Positions 36,188 to 45,683 of a DNA stretch of 64,000 bases are shown here, in pieces; the stretch's first letter is position 1; each line of letters opens with the position of its first letter. The stretch is from the NCBI RefSeq assembly GCF_000813325.1, contig NZ_BBQE01000013.1, one strand, 5' to 3'. The notes below the pieces were generated by a model that was not told the origin of the DNA, did no database searches, and saw nothing but the letters and a program-made list of their open reading frames with translations. Source of the DNA: Sulfurospirillum cavolei (GTDB lineage: Bacteria; Campylobacterota; Campylobacteria; Campylobacterales; Sulfurospirillaceae). A program made the translations under genes and the position numbers.

Positions 36188-38828
36188 AGTTCGTATTACC
36201 GACGTAGCAAAAGAATTAGGCATGAATAATAAAGATATTTTGGAAAAAGCCAAAGATATCGGACTAGACGTGAAAGGGCATGCAAGCTCCATTAGCGCGG
36301 AAGATGCCGAAAAATTAGCCAACTATATTTTAACGGGCGAAGGTGCACAAACGACGAAATCCGCGGCTCCTACCAAACCGGTTGAAGAGAAAAAACCGGA
36401 GAAAAAAGAAATTCCGGTCGAAGCCCCCAAAGCGGTCGAGACAATGCCTCAGCCTAAAACCAAAACATTGAAAGAAAAAGAGCGCGAATTAGGGATTGCA
36501 CCTGCAAGCGTTATGCCTAAAGAGCTTCCTAACGAAGGTAAAACCGACGTCGTAAGCGAAGACGACGAGGGCGAAGAAAAAGTCGACCCGACTAACGTGC
36601 GTAAACGAAGAGGCCTTGTCATCGTTAAGAAAAAGCGCCCCGAGACGAAGCAAATCGAAGCCGATGACGAAGATGAAAACGTATCTTACGGAGCATCTTT
36701 TAAAAGTGCGCCTAAAAGCATCGAAGCGATGTTTGCTTCCGGTAGTTTACAAAGCGAAATGCAAAAAAAGAAAAAGAAAGTTAAAAAAGGTCCGGCAGAG
36801 AAGAAAACGAATGCGGAAAAATTAGACCTATCGATTAATATCGAAATGGCGGATACGAATATCGATGCCGAGGACGAGGAGATGATCGTTCTTCCGGATC
36901 TCAATATGGGAATAAATATCCAAGAAGAGGTCAAAAAGAAAAAGCAGATCGACCCGAGCCAAATTCGTACGACGAAAAAAACCAATTTTGTGATGCAAAG
37001 CATTCAAAGAGAAGGACGTAAACGAAGACGTCGTCCGGTACAAGCTAAAGAGAGCGAAGCGATCAGCGCGATTGAAATCGCCGAAGAGATTCGTGTCTAC
37101 GAATTTGCGGAAAAAATCAATAAACCTGTCGGCGAAGTCATTAAAGAGTTGTTCTCTTTGGGCGTCATGTTTACGAAAAACGACTTTTTAGATAAAGACT
37201 CGATTGAAATCTTGGCCGAAACGTTCGGTATTAACGTGACGACCGTCAACGATCAAGAGGCATTTGATTACGTTAAAGCTTACGACGAAGAGCAAGAGGG
37301 CATGGATGAGCATCTTGTGGAGCGCGCTCCGGTCATCACGATTATGGGACATGTCGATCACGGTAAGACGTCGCTTTTGGATTACATTCGACACGCAAAA
37401 GTCGCCGCAGGAGAAGCAGGTGGAATTACGCAACACGTCGGTGCGTATATGGTAGAGAAAAACGGACGCAATATCACGTTTATCGATACTCCGGGGCATG
37501 AAGCGTTTACCGAAATGCGTTCACGCGGTGCGAAAGTAACCGACATCGTTATTGTCGTTGTTGCCGCAGACGACGGAGTTAAACCTCAAACAAAAGAAGC
37601 GATCGAGCATGCCAAAGCGGCAAACGTACCGATTATTATTGCGGTTAATAAGATGGATAAAGAATCCGCCAATCCCGATTTAGTCAAAGCGCAATTGGCA
37701 GAACTCGGCATTACGCCGATCGATTGGGGCGGCGAACACGAATTTGTTCCGGTTTCGGCTAAAACGGGTATGGGAATCGAAGAACTTTTGGAAGTGATTT
37801 TATTGCAAGCCGATTTGTTGGAGCTTAAAGCTGATCCTACGCGTGAAGTGAAAGCAACCGTTATCGAAAGTTCGTTGGAAAAAGGAAGAGGTCCTGTGGC
37901 AACCGTCGTGATCGAAGACGGTACGATGCGCGTCGGCGACATTGTCGTTGCAGGTATTGCCTTCGGTAAAGTGAAAGCTTTACTTAACGATAGAGGTATT
38001 TCGGTTAAAGAGGCAAAACCGGGCGAGCCCGTCGTTGTTTTAGGTTTAAGCGAAGTTCCCGGTGCGGGCGAAACGCTCATCAGCGTTAAAACGGATAAAA
38101 TAGCGCGCGAGTATGCGAAGAAAAAAGCGGAATACCTCCGCCAAAAAGAGCTTTCCAAATCGACTAAAGTGAGCCTTGACGAATTAAGCGATATGATTGC
38201 CGAGGGCGCGTTGAAAACGTTACCGGTCATTATCAAAGCGGACGTTCAAGGAAGCCTTGAAGCGATCAAAGGAAGCCTTGAAAAAATTCGTAATGCCGAG
38301 ACCAAAGTCAATATCGTCAGTGCGGGAATCGGCGGTATCACCGAAAGCGACGTTGCTTTGGCAAGTGCTAGCTCCAACTGTGTTATTTTAGGATTTCACG
38401 TACGACCGACGGGTCCGGTGAAAGAAAAGGCGAAAAGTTCGGGCATCGAAATTAAAACATACAGTATTATTTACGACCTGATCGATGACGTCACCAATCT
38501 CGTAACGGGTATGATGGCTCCGGTAATTCGTGAAGAGAATATCGGTCAAGCGATGGTTCGAGAAGTCTTTATGGTACCCAAGCTTGGAGCGATTGCGGGT
38601 TGTATCGTAACGGACGGTACGATTAACCGCGGTGTGAAAATTCGCGTTATTCGCGACGGTGTTATTATTTTTGAAGGAAGCGTTTCATCGTTGAAACGTT
38701 TCAAAGACGATGTCAAAGAGGTCGGCAAAGGGTATGAATGCGGCGTAGGCATCGACGGATACAACGATATTAAGGTCGGCGACTACATCGAAAGCTTCAA
38801 AGAGGTTGAAGAAAAAGCGAAATTATGA
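36180..38828 (+). CDS. infB: Translation initiation factor IF-2
   Basis: About 882 residues. The GTPase brings initiator tRNA to the 30S subunit. N-terminal IF2_N domain (about 1-50), a long charged lysine/glutamate-rich linker (about 60-300), a second IF2_N domain near 310-365, then the G domain with GHVDHGKTSLLD, DTPGHEAF and NKMD, and domains II-IV. AAGGAG at 36165-36170 supports the ATG at 36180; the longer frame from 36144 would overlap ylxR further without reason. Confidence 0.97.
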   Translation: MDKVRITDVAKELGMNNKDILEKAKDIGLDVKGHASSISAEDAEKLANYILTGEGAQTTKSAAPTKPVEEKKPEKKEIPVEAPKAVETMPQPKTKTLKEKERELGIAPASVMPKELPNEGKTDVVSEDDEGEEKVDPTNVRKRRGLVIVKKKRPETKQIEADDEDENVSYGASFKSAPKSIEAMFASGSLQSEMQKKKKKVKKGPAEKKTNAEKLDLSINIEMADTNIDAEDEEMIVLPDLNMGINIQEEVKKKKQIDPSQIRTTKKTNFVMQSIQREGRKRRRRPVQAKESEAISAIEIAEEIRVYEFAEKINKPVGEVIKELFSLGVMFTKNDFLDKDSIEILAETFGINVTTVNDQEAFDYVKAYDEEQEGMDEHLVERAPVITIMGHVDHGKTSLLDYIRHAKVAAGEAGGITQHVGAYMVEKNGRNITFIDTPGHEAFTEMRSRGAKVTDIVIVVVAADDGVKPQTKEAIEHAKAANVPIIIAVNKMDKESANPDLVKAQLAELGITPIDWGGEHEFVPVSAKTGMGIEELLEVILLQADLLELKADPTREVKATVIESSLEKGRGPVATVVIEDGTMRVGDIVVAGIAFGKVKALLNDRGISVKEAKPGEPVVVLGLSEVPGAGETLISVKTDKIAREYAKKKAEYLRQKELSKSTKVSLDELSDMIAEGALKTLPVIIKADVQGSLEAIKGSLEKIRNAETKVNIVSAGIGGITESDVALASASSNCVILGFHVRPTGPVKEKAKSSGIEIKTYSIIYDLIDDVTNLVTGMMAPVIREENIGQAMVREVFMVPKLGAIAGCIVTDGTINRGVKIRVIRDGVIIFEGSVSSLKRFKDDVKEVGKGYECGVGIDGYNDIKVGDYIESFKEVEEKAKL

Positions 38829-39202
38829 TGGATAAAAGTATTAAAATCCAACGTACCGAAAGCGTTTTACGAGAGCTGATTCCAGAGGCTTTATGCACGC
38901 TTCACGATGAGCTCTTACGCGGTGTTTGCGTCGTGGACGTGGAATGCAGTCGCGGAAAATACGACGCAATCGTCTATTTAGACGGTTCGGTGTACGACGA
39001 AAAAGAAAAAAGCTATATTTTATCGCATCTTGAGCGCGTGAAAAGGCATATTCAAACCCATTGTATGCAAACGGAAGGTTGGTTTCGTTGTCCCAATTTT
39101 CGTTTTCGTTTTGATGATAGTTTAGAACGCTACACGAAGATGGATGCACTGTTTGCCAAAGTAGAAGAAGAGTTGAAAAAAGGTACTAAAAGCGATGATT
39201 AA
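38825..39202 (+). CDS. rbfA: Ribosome-binding factor A
   Basis: 125 residues. Small KH-like protein that helps mature the 5' end of 16S rRNA; it starts within the infB stop (ATGATGG), with ATG choices at 38825 and 38828. RTESVLRELIPEAL at the N terminus and the C-terminal PNFRFRFDDSLERYTKMDALF helix fit RbfA. Overlaps rimP by 8 bases. Confidence 0.88.
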   Translation: MMDKSIKIQRTESVLRELIPEALCTLHDELLRGVCVVDVECSRGKYDAIVYLDGSVYDEKEKSYILSHLERVKRHIQTHCMQTEGWFRCPNFRFRFDDSLERYTKMDALFAKVEEELKKGTKSDD

Positions 39203-39623
39203 TCTAGAACAAATTACAAAAATCGTCGAAAGTTGCGGCGTATCTTTATACGATACGGAAGTCGCAAGCGAATTCGACAAGAAAATTTTTCGTATTTACA
39301 TTAGCTCAAAAGAGGGCATCGGTTTGGATAAATGCGAAGAGATTAGCCGCATTTTATCGCCGATTTTTGATTTGGAACCGCCGCTTGAGGGCGAATACTT
39401 TTTTGAGGTCAGTTCCCCCGGTATCGAGCGTAAGTTGGTCAAACCCGAACATTTTGCCGCTTCGATCGGTGAAAAAGTCAAGCTGAAATTAAACGATAAA
39501 GAAAAAATGGTCGGAGTGTTGGAGGCGTATGAAAACGGCGCTGTGTCGGTTCGTATCGATAATGACGTAAGACGCATTCCTTTAGAATCGATCGAAAAAG
39601 CCCGAACGTATTTTGAATGGTAA
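39195..39623 (+). CDS. rimP: Ribosome maturation factor RimP
   Basis: 142 residues. Acts in 30S subunit assembly. N-terminal domain with LYDTEVASE, then RIYISSKEGIGLDKCEEISR, and the family signature YFFEVSSPGIERKL near residues 74-87; the C-terminal SH3-like domain follows. The usual partner NusA is not encoded nearby. Overlaps ribD by 7 bases. Confidence 0.93.
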   Translation: MINLEQITKIVESCGVSLYDTEVASEFDKKIFRIYISSKEGIGLDKCEEISRILSPIFDLEPPLEGEYFFEVSSPGIERKLVKPEHFAASIGEKVKLKLNDKEKMVGVLEAYENGAVSVRIDNDVRRIPLESIEKARTYFEW

Positions 39624-40627
39624 GGGCGTGTGATACGCCTTTGATGCAAAAGGCTTTAAAAGCCGCTTGGGCGTATCAGATTCTCACGTTTCCTAATCCT
39701 GCCGTCGGAGCCGTCGTCAGCGACGATGCGGGTACTATTTTAGGTATCGGTGCCCACGTTCGAGCAGGCTCTCCTCATGCCGAAGTGATCGCGCTTAAAG
39801 AAGCGTACGTCGCATTGACGCACGATCACGCGATAAACGCTCTTGAAGATTCGCAAGAAATTCACGACTATTTAATCCTTCACCACCGTTTGTTATTTCA
39901 CCCTTTAACCTTACATGTCACGCTAGAGCCGTGTCATCATTACGGAAAAACGCCTCCGTGTTCGCATTTGATTCAAACGTTGGGGATCAAACGCGTTGTT
40001 ATCGGTTCTTACGACGAGAGCACACAAGCCAAAGGCGGCGGGGCTTATTTGCGAACATACGGTGTTGAAGTTGAATACGGGTGTGAAAAAGAGGCATGCG
40101 ATCGTTTGTTGGCACCTTTTACATGTCAGCTTCATCGACGGCCGTTTCTCTTTTTTAAAGTGGCGTTGAGCGCCAACGGCGTTGCGACGGGCGGAACGAT
40201 TAGCTCTTTGGAATCTCGTACAAGAGTGCATGCGCTTCGCGATCGTTGCGATCTTTTAGTGATCGGCGGAAATACGGTACGCGTCGATCGTCCGATTTTG
40301 GATGCACGGTTGGTTCAAGGAAAAGCTCCCGATATTTTGATCTATTCACATCACAAAACATGGGATCACAGTATCCCGCTTTTTAGCGTTGCGAATCGAC
40401 ATGTAAGCATCTCGGACGAGCTAGCGTTAGATGCATACCGTATGGTGATGATCGAGGGTGCTCAGGGCATGCTCGATGCGGTACAACAGAGCGTTCAATG
40501 GTACTTGATCTTTCGCTCGCCACATACCAAAGAGGGAAAAGCGTTGGTTTTACCGCAAGGTTTAGAGTTGTGCTATTGCGAAACCATCGGAGAAGATACG
40601 CTTTCGTGGTACTATAAACGCGCTTAA
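39617..40627 (+). CDS. ribD: Riboflavin deaminase/reductase RibD
   Basis: 336 residues. Bifunctional: N-terminal zinc deaminase (about 1-150) with HAEVIAL and PCHHYGKTPPC as zinc site, and C-terminal reductase (about 175-336) with FFKVALSANGVATGG. It converts the first pyrimidine intermediate of riboflavin synthesis. The start is uncertain: the ATG at 39617 overlaps rimP without a clear ribosome binding site, and an ATG at 39644 (MQKALKAAW) would match shorter homologues. Two TTACATGTC sites lie inside the gene. Confidence 0.9.
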   Translation: MVRACDTPLMQKALKAAWAYQILTFPNPAVGAVVSDDAGTILGIGAHVRAGSPHAEVIALKEAYVALTHDHAINALEDSQEIHDYLILHHRLLFHPLTLHVTLEPCHHYGKTPPCSHLIQTLGIKRVVIGSYDESTQAKGGGAYLRTYGVEVEYGCEKEACDRLLAPFTCQLHRRPFLFFKVALSANGVATGGTISSLESRTRVHALRDRCDLLVIGGNTVRVDRPILDARLVQGKAPDILIYSHHKTWDHSIPLFSVANRHVSISDELALDAYRMVMIEGAQGMLDAVQQSVQWYLIFRSPHTKEGKALVLPQGLELCYCETIGEDTLSWYYKRA

Positions 40628-40632
40628 AAGCC

Positions 40633-40980
40633 TTACATGTGAAAACATTTTTTATGTTGCAGTAAGCGACATGCTTGGTGGTAGTAGGGCGTTAGTTCCG
40701 AAGCAGAGAACTCGATCAGCGGGGCGTATTTTTCAAACGTCGCCCAGACGCGCTTGGCTCCCTCAGTTTTGCCTTTTTTCGCCAATGCCAATGCCGTAGC
40801 ACCGTTAATCAATCCTTTTAAAATTAAAGCATCGTTGAGCGATTCGGGCAGTTTTTTAAAAGCATGCCACGAAGGCTCTAAAACCTCATGACCTTCGACA
40901 AAGTCTTCGTTTTCGACGACGATCAAAAAGCGTTCTAATGCTTCGCATACTTTAGAGTTTGGTTTTAGGGGCGGGTTCAT
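40633..40980 (-). CDS. DUF309-family protein
   Basis: About 115 residues, mainly helical. The pattern FVEGHEVLEPSWHAF with ALILKGLINGATAL fits DUF309, a family with conserved H.. .E..W residues that may bind a metal; its role is not known. The ATG at 40980 has AAGGAT 9 bases before it; a TTG at 41001 would give 7 more residues. The start lies inside the 3' end of the upstream EAL gene (29-base overlap), so the two are probably one transcript. Confidence 0.7.
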   Translation of the reverse strand: MNPPLKPNSKVCEALERFLIVVENEDFVEGHEVLEPSWHAFKKLPESLNDALILKGLINGATALALAKKGKTEGAKRVWATFEKYAPLIEFSASELTPYYHQACRLLQHKKCFHM

Positions 40981-43447
40981 GCAGATAATATCCTTGTGCA
41001 AAGTCGATGCCTAACTCTTTCACGCGCGTTAAGACTTCGTGTTTATGAACAAATTCCGCAACGACTTGGATGCCCAAGCTTTTGGCAAACGTGACGATAG
41101 CTTTGACGGTTTCGTATGCGTTGCTATCCGTATCGATGTTCTTAATCAACGAACCGTCGATCTTGATAAAATCTACTTGAAGCTGTAAGAGGTATTCAAA
41201 ATTCGAGTATCCGGAGCCAAAATCGTCGATTGCCAGTAGACACCCTTCCGCCCGTGCCGTTTGCAGAAAAGCTTTGACCTCGGGCGAATTCTCGATACCC
41301 TCACTCTCCAGCAGCTCGATCGTAATACGCTTTTTCAGCATCGGATAGTGATGGAGCGTCGATAGCAAAAATGAAGCGATTTCGACGTTGAGAATATCTT
41401 CTTTGGCAAGATTGATCGAGACGTCGCAATGAAGTTCTAATGCCGCTTGGATCGCTTCTTGGATCACAAAGCGCGTTAGTTGGTGATAGACGTGCATGCG
41501 TTTTGCCAAATCTAAAAAGTGAAACGGCGCGATAATCGTTCCGTTGCGGTCGATAAGTCGGATCAGCACTTCGTATTTTTTTCGCTCCGCCGTATCGTTT
41601 AAAGGGACGATCTCTTGGAGGAAGACGGTAAAACGGTTGTGCACTAAGGCATCGCGTAGCGTTTCGTTCCATGCGATGTCGCCTTGAAGTTTTTTGGAAA
41701 AACCTTCGTTATCGTCGTAGACGACTAAAGCTTTGTGGCTTTTCCGTGCCTCTTCCAGAGCGATTTCCGCTCGATTGTAGGTATAGTCGTTACCGTTGGC
41801 GATGCCCATACGAAGCGTGATCGCATAGTGCTTGCCTGCGATGATGAGTCCTTCATCGTTCAGGCGTGTCAACAAAGTGTCGCATTTTTGAAGAAAATCG
41901 TCGTAGGAGAGGGTTTCGCAACATAAAAGGGCAAATTCATCGCCTTGGAGGTAGAAAAGCTGAAAACATTGCGTCAGTGCCGTTTTGATTTTAAAACAGA
42001 GGTGTTGCAGAACCGAGTCCCCAAATGCTTGTCCGTGCAGGGTATTAATATCGCGAAAGCCGCAAATATTTAAAATGGCAAGATGAGGATCGAGGCATTG
42101 CTCGACGGATTCAAAAAGCATTTTACGTCCGGGAAGATCCAAAACGTTCTCTTTTTTGAGATGCTCCATTTGTTCGAAAAGGTCCGTAATATCGTAGCGA
42201 ATCGCAATAAACTCCTCGACCTCGCCTTTGGCGCTTAGCATCGGTATAATGGCGGATTTGACATAGTAGGTTTGCCCGTTTTTACGTAAATTTTTCAAAA
42301 TACCCTTCCACGTACGTCCGTGTTTAAGCGTTTGCCACATGTCGTAAAAAAATTGAGGCGGGTTGTCGGGGTGACGCACGATATTGTGAGGTTTGCCGAT
42401 CAGCTCTTCTTTGGTATAGCCCGAAATGTTCACGAAAGCGTCGTTCACGTAGGTAATAATGCCTTTAGGCGTCGTTTTGGAGACGATGGCTATTTCATCG
42501 ACGGCTTCGGTATAGCGGTTGAGTTGGAGGGATTGTTGGTCGTGTTCGACGATCAGCCGTGCGATTTCGCCGAGTTCGTGCTTTTGTTTTGAAAGTGCTG
42601 CAATGTACATGTAACGTTTTGTTTTCAGTGCTTTGGAAAGATAGCGAATCGGAATGAAAAACGTTTTGCGCGTTAGAAGGAAAAAAAGGAAAAATGCTAC
42701 AAGAAGGATCATCGATCCCGCCGTAAATAAAACGGTTTGAAGTTCCGTCATAAAAAGCAATGTCGAAGGTAGATACTCAAAGCGTAAAAAGCCGACCGTC
42801 GTGTCGTCTAAGGCTTTTAAAGGAAGCAAAAACGGCATTTCGAGTTGTTCTTTGTCGCTCAAGGGAGGAATAATTGCGGTTTGAGCGCGCGTCAATTGAG
42901 CGATTTCATGGAAAAATGCCTGATCCCATTGCCGTACGATCACGAAAAAACCGATAGGATGTTCCTCGGAGGCATTTTTAGCGTAAAGGGGTGCTAAAAA
43001 ATATTGGTTAAGTCGCGTTTGCGCGTCTAACGAAAAAAATTCTTTGAAAGCAGGCGTTTGAGCTGAAAAACGATGCAAATCGGGTATTGCATAGACGACT
43101 GACGTATCGAAGCGGTAAATCAACTCTTTACGTGCATTAAAAAGTAAAATCGCATCGACGTCCAAACGTTTTAAAAGAGGTTCCAAATGGGAACGTTTCC
43201 ATGCCGTGTCGTTGGAAACGATAAAAGCTTGAAGCGCGTCTAATACCGCATAATCGTAGACGGTTTGACGAATCAAACGGCTTTCGAGTTCCAACACGCT
43301 TTGATACCTCTCAAAAGCACTCCATTGCTCTTTTAAAATTTGCCGATGTTCGTCCGTTTTGACGCCAAACCATACGCCCATCATCAGCAAAACGGTCAAT
43401 ACTAAGATGAGAAAAGTGTAAAGTGTATAGGTTTTTGTCAGTTTCAT
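40952..43447 (-). CDS. Membrane PAS-GGDEF-EAL c-di-GMP phosphodiesterase
   Basis: 831 residues. Membrane helix at about 8-28, a periplasmic sensor to about 240, helix at about 243-265, PAS domain (about 310-425, GIITYVNDAFVNISGYTKEELIG), GGDEF-like domain (about 440-590) and EAL domain (about 605-825). The GGDEF site is degenerate (QGDEF), so cyclase activity is doubtful. The EAL signature reads EVL, but the metal and catalytic residues in SINLAKEDI, ELLESEG, AIDDFGSGYSNF, IKIDGSLIK and VAEFV are kept, so it likely breaks c-di-GMP. Confidence 0.9.
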   Translation of the reverse strand: MKLTKTYTLYTFLILVLTVLLMMGVWFGVKTDEHRQILKEQWSAFERYQSVLELESRLIRQTVYDYAVLDALQAFIVSNDTAWKRSHLEPLLKRLDVDAILLFNARKELIYRFDTSVVYAIPDLHRFSAQTPAFKEFFSLDAQTRLNQYFLAPLYAKNASEEHPIGFFVIVRQWDQAFFHEIAQLTRAQTAIIPPLSDKEQLEMPFLLPLKALDDTTVGFLRFEYLPSTLLFMTELQTVLFTAGSMILLVAFFLFFLLTRKTFFIPIRYLSKALKTKRYMYIAALSKQKHELGEIARLIVEHDQQSLQLNRYTEAVDEIAIVSKTTPKGIITYVNDAFVNISGYTKEELIGKPHNIVRHPDNPPQFFYDMWQTLKHGRTWKGILKNLRKNGQTYYVKSAIIPMLSAKGEVEEFIAIRYDITDLFEQMEHLKKENVLDLPGRKMLFESVEQCLDPHLAILNICGFRDINTLHGQAFGDSVLQHLCFKIKTALTQCFQLFYLQGDEFALLCCETLSYDDFLQKCDTLLTRLNDEGLIIAGKHYAITLRMGIANGNDYTYNRAEIALEEARKSHKALVVYDDNEGFSKKLQGDIAWNETLRDALVHNRFTVFLQEIVPLNDTAERKKYEVLIRLIDRNGTIIAPFHFLDLAKRMHVYHQLTRFVIQEAIQAALELHCDVSINLAKEDILNVEIASFLLSTLHHYPMLKKRITIELLESEGIENSPEVKAFLQTARAEGCLLAIDDFGSGYSNFEYLLQLQVDFIKIDGSLIKNIDTDSNAYETVKAIVTFAKSLGIQVVAEFVHKHEVLTRVKELGIDFAQGYYLHEPAPKTKL

Positions 43448-43499
43448 GCAAAGAGTATAGTGAATCGTGCGTTTAAATTTGCTTTATTTTGAAAAATAA

Positions 43500-43655
43500 G
43501 ATAAACTATTTTTCTAGAAAGATGAGGTTCGAGTTCATCTTTGGTAGGTTTTGTGTCACGGCTCTTCGAAAGCTCTCTAAAACACTCCAAAAATACTCAA
43601 TTTTCTACTTTTCAACCACTGCCGTGAGGGAGTGTATTTTACATAGGAGCTTAGA
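43500..43655 (+). promoter_or_regulatory. Long leader of the cold-shock gene
   Basis: About 150 bases lie between a promoter-like AATAAGATAAACTA and the gene. Pairings seen: GATGA with TCATC (43521-43539); TCACGG (43556-43561) with CCGTGA (43622-43627); ACACTCC (43582-43588) with GGAGTGT (43629-43635). The last two cross, so they form either a pseudoknot or two alternative folds close to the ribosome binding site GGAG (43646). Cold-shock mRNAs often carry temperature-responsive leaders; that role here is inference. Confidence 0.4.
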
Positions 43656-43871
43656 ATGGCTTTATTAGAGGGAACCGTTAAATGGTTTAACAACGAAAAA
43701 GGTTTTGGTTTTATCCAACCAAATGATGGCAGCAAAGACGTATTCGTACACTTTCGCCAAGTAAACAGAACCGGTTACGGTCGTGTATCTTTGGCCGAAG
43801 GTCAAAAAGTAACTTACGAACTAGGCGAAGGTCCAAAAGGTCCACAAGCCGAGAACGTTACAGGTCTGTAA
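43656..43871 (+). CDS. Cold-shock protein, CspA family
   Basis: 71 residues forming one OB-fold domain. The RNA-binding motifs are KGFGFIQ (RNP1) and DVFVHF (RNP2). It binds single-stranded nucleic acid and loosens RNA structure. GGAG 6 bases upstream of the ATG. It stands alone after a long leader and is closed by a hairpin shared with the convergent kinase gene. Confidence 0.96.
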   Translation: MALLEGTVKWFNNEKGFGFIQPNDGSKDVFVHFRQVNRTGYGRVSLAEGQKVTYELGEGPKGPQAENVTGL

Positions 43872-43874
43872 GCC

Positions 43875-43905
43875 TTTTAAGAGGGAAGCGATTCCCTCTT
43901 TAAAA
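43875..43905. terminator. Bidirectional terminator, cold-shock gene and kinase gene
   Basis: AAGAGGGAA, loop GCGA, TTCCCTCTT, flanked by TTTT on one side and TTTAAAAA on the other. It lies between convergent genes; the stop of the kinase gene (43877) falls within the flank. Confidence 0.85.
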
Positions 43906-45037
43906 ATCGATACGAAAATCGACTCCCTTCTCCCACTTTTGATTCGACGTTGATCGCAATGTCGTATTTATCGCAAATACTTTTCACGATACTCAAACCG
44001 ATTCCGAATCCGCCTTTAAAAATATCCCCTCGATAGTGACGCGTAAAAATTTTATCGATCTCTTTAATTCCGATACCGTAATCTTTCACTTCAAAAACGA
44101 TACCCTCTTCGGAGGGATAAAGAAAAATCTCGATCGTGCTTTTGGGATGGGAATATTTAATCGCGTTGGTAAGATTGTTGTCGATGAGGCGTTGCAATTC
44201 GATACGGTTCATCGTAATGAACAGTTCCGGCGCAATTGTCGCTAAGAGCGTAATCTCTTTGGACGCGGCGAGGGATTCGAAGTAGCTGATACGGTCTTCC
44301 AAAAAAATCGAAAAATCCAGATATTCGTGCGTGTAGGTGATGGTTTTATTTTTGATGAGGTACTCCAAATCGTCGTAAAGCGTTGCAAGCGTCGAGAGTG
44401 CCGCTAGAGAGCGACTGAGGCGTTTGTCTTTGTATTTGCTGTTTAGTCCTTCGATATTAAGTTGCATGATGCCTAAAGGCGTTTTAAGTTCGTGCATCAC
44501 GTCGGTAAAAAAGAGGTTCATACGAGCGGACGTTTCGATGTAAGGTTTTAAAAGCATCTTCATCAGCAAAAACGAAATTACGAACATTCCCGCCAATACC
44601 ACGCCGATCATAATCAAACTATCAAAAATAACCTGCGAGTACGAAAGCTCTTTTTGCACGACGAGAAAGCTGACATGTAAAGGATTGTCCAGTAACGTTT
44701 GTTTGTAAAAGAGCGACTGGCCGCTTTTGTAAAAAGCGTCTTCAAAGAGGGGAATCGGCTCTTCAATCAACGAAAATACGATACGGTTGGAAGCATCGAG
44801 AAGTGCCCCTTTGTAAAGAATCGAACGCGGAAAAATAAAGGTTTTTTGCATCGGAGAAATAGCGTAAATGCTCTTTTCGACCTCTTTGGCATAGAGCCGT
44901 AATTCGCGTTCTTGGTTAAATTGCGAAAGACGTAACGAAGCGGAGAGATAATTGAGCGTCGGAAACAACACGACCAAAAGCGTTAGAAACGTGACGGCAA
45001 GGGCAAAGATAAGGACGTTATGCGTGGCATTTTTCAA
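43877..45037 (-). CDS. Sensor histidine kinase (sulfur-region system 1)
   Basis: 386 residues. Two membrane helices (about 8-30 and 137-160) with a periplasmic sensor of about 105 residues between them; no clear HAMP. Phospho-accepting histidine in VMHELKTPLGIMQLNIE (about 183). The ATPase domain has LQRLIDNNLTNAIKYS, KDYGIGIKEID and GGFGIGLSIVK. It is a close paralogue of the kinase that begins at 63138 (both have MHELKTPLG and LQRxxDNxLxNAI). It overlaps its response regulator by 20 bases. Confidence 0.92.
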   Translation of the reverse strand: MKNATHNVLIFALAVTFLTLLVVLFPTLNYLSASLRLSQFNQERELRLYAKEVEKSIYAISPMQKTFIFPRSILYKGALLDASNRIVFSLIEEPIPLFEDAFYKSGQSLFYKQTLLDNPLHVSFLVVQKELSYSQVIFDSLIMIGVVLAGMFVISFLLMKMLLKPYIETSARMNLFFTDVMHELKTPLGIMQLNIEGLNSKYKDKRLSRSLAALSTLATLYDDLEYLIKNKTITYTHEYLDFSIFLEDRISYFESLAASKEITLLATIAPELFITMNRIELQRLIDNNLTNAIKYSHPKSTIEIFLYPSEEGIVFEVKDYGIGIKEIDKIFTRHYRGDIFKGGFGIGLSIVKSICDKYDIAINVESKVGEGSRFSYRFLKRESLPS

Positions 45038-45683
45038 TTTTATATCCTATGCCTTTGGCGGTTACGATGAGCTCTTTGTCGGTTTTGTCGCGCAATTTTT
45101 TGACCAACATACGAATGTCGTTGTCGCCTACGGCTTTGTCTTCCCATACGTAGGCATGAATGTTTTCGGTCGAGATATAATTACCGCGGTTCTTGACCAG
45201 CAAAAAGAGGAGTTTTTTCTCGTATTGCGTCAGCGGAATCTGTATCGCGTCAAACCATAACGATTGATCTTCCAAACGATAGCTAAAACCGTGGCAAAGC
45301 GTGATGTCGAGGGTCGTTCGCATATGGTAGGCGTTTAAAGCCTGCGTAACGCGGTATTGAAGCTCTTTGAGCGAAAAAGGTTTTCGGATATAGTCGTTAC
45401 ATCCAAGCTCATAACCGAGGCTGAGGTTGTTGATGTCGGTGAGCGACGTGATAAAAATAATCGGCAGATCGAGTTTGGCTTTGCGAATCTGTTTTAAAAT
45501 CTCGTAGCCGTCGACGTGGGGAACGCGAATGTCTAAAAGTGCCAGATGGTACCGGTTTTCAAACAGGGCGTCCAACGCTTTTTGTCCGTCTTCAAACGCG
45601 TCTACGGCGTAGCCCATCTCTTCGAGGGAGTCTTGAATGCTCTCTTTATAGGCATAGTCGTCTTCAAGCAGTAAAATTTTCAT
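45018..45683 (-). CDS. OmpR-type response regulator (system 1)
   Basis: 221 residues. Receiver domain (about 1-115) with acidic pair EDD, phospho-accepting Asp in LALLDIRVPHVDG (about Asp51) and Lys in DYIRKPFSLKEL; winged-helix DNA-binding domain (about 125-221) with the closing VTAKGIGYKIE. Very similar to the regulator at 62483 (same ELGCNDY.. KPF.LKEL stretch). Overlaps both neighbours, so the three genes are one operon divergent from the cytochrome c gene, its probable target. Confidence 0.93.
   Translation of the reverse strand: MKILLLEDDYAYKESIQDSLEEMGYAVDAFEDGQKALDALFENRYHLALLDIRVPHVDGYEILKQIRKAKLDLPIIFITSLTDINNLSLGYELGCNDYIRKPFSLKELQYRVTQALNAYHMRTTLDITLCHGFSYRLEDQSLWFDAIQIPLTQYEKKLLFLLVKNRGNYISTENIHAYVWEDKAVGDNDIRMLVKKLRDKTDKELIVTAKGIGYKIEKCHA

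Noticed and set aside
36686..38236. Long minus-strand open frames within infB
   Set aside because: They mirror the lysine/glutamate-rich codons of infB and have no ribosome binding sites or recognisable motifs.
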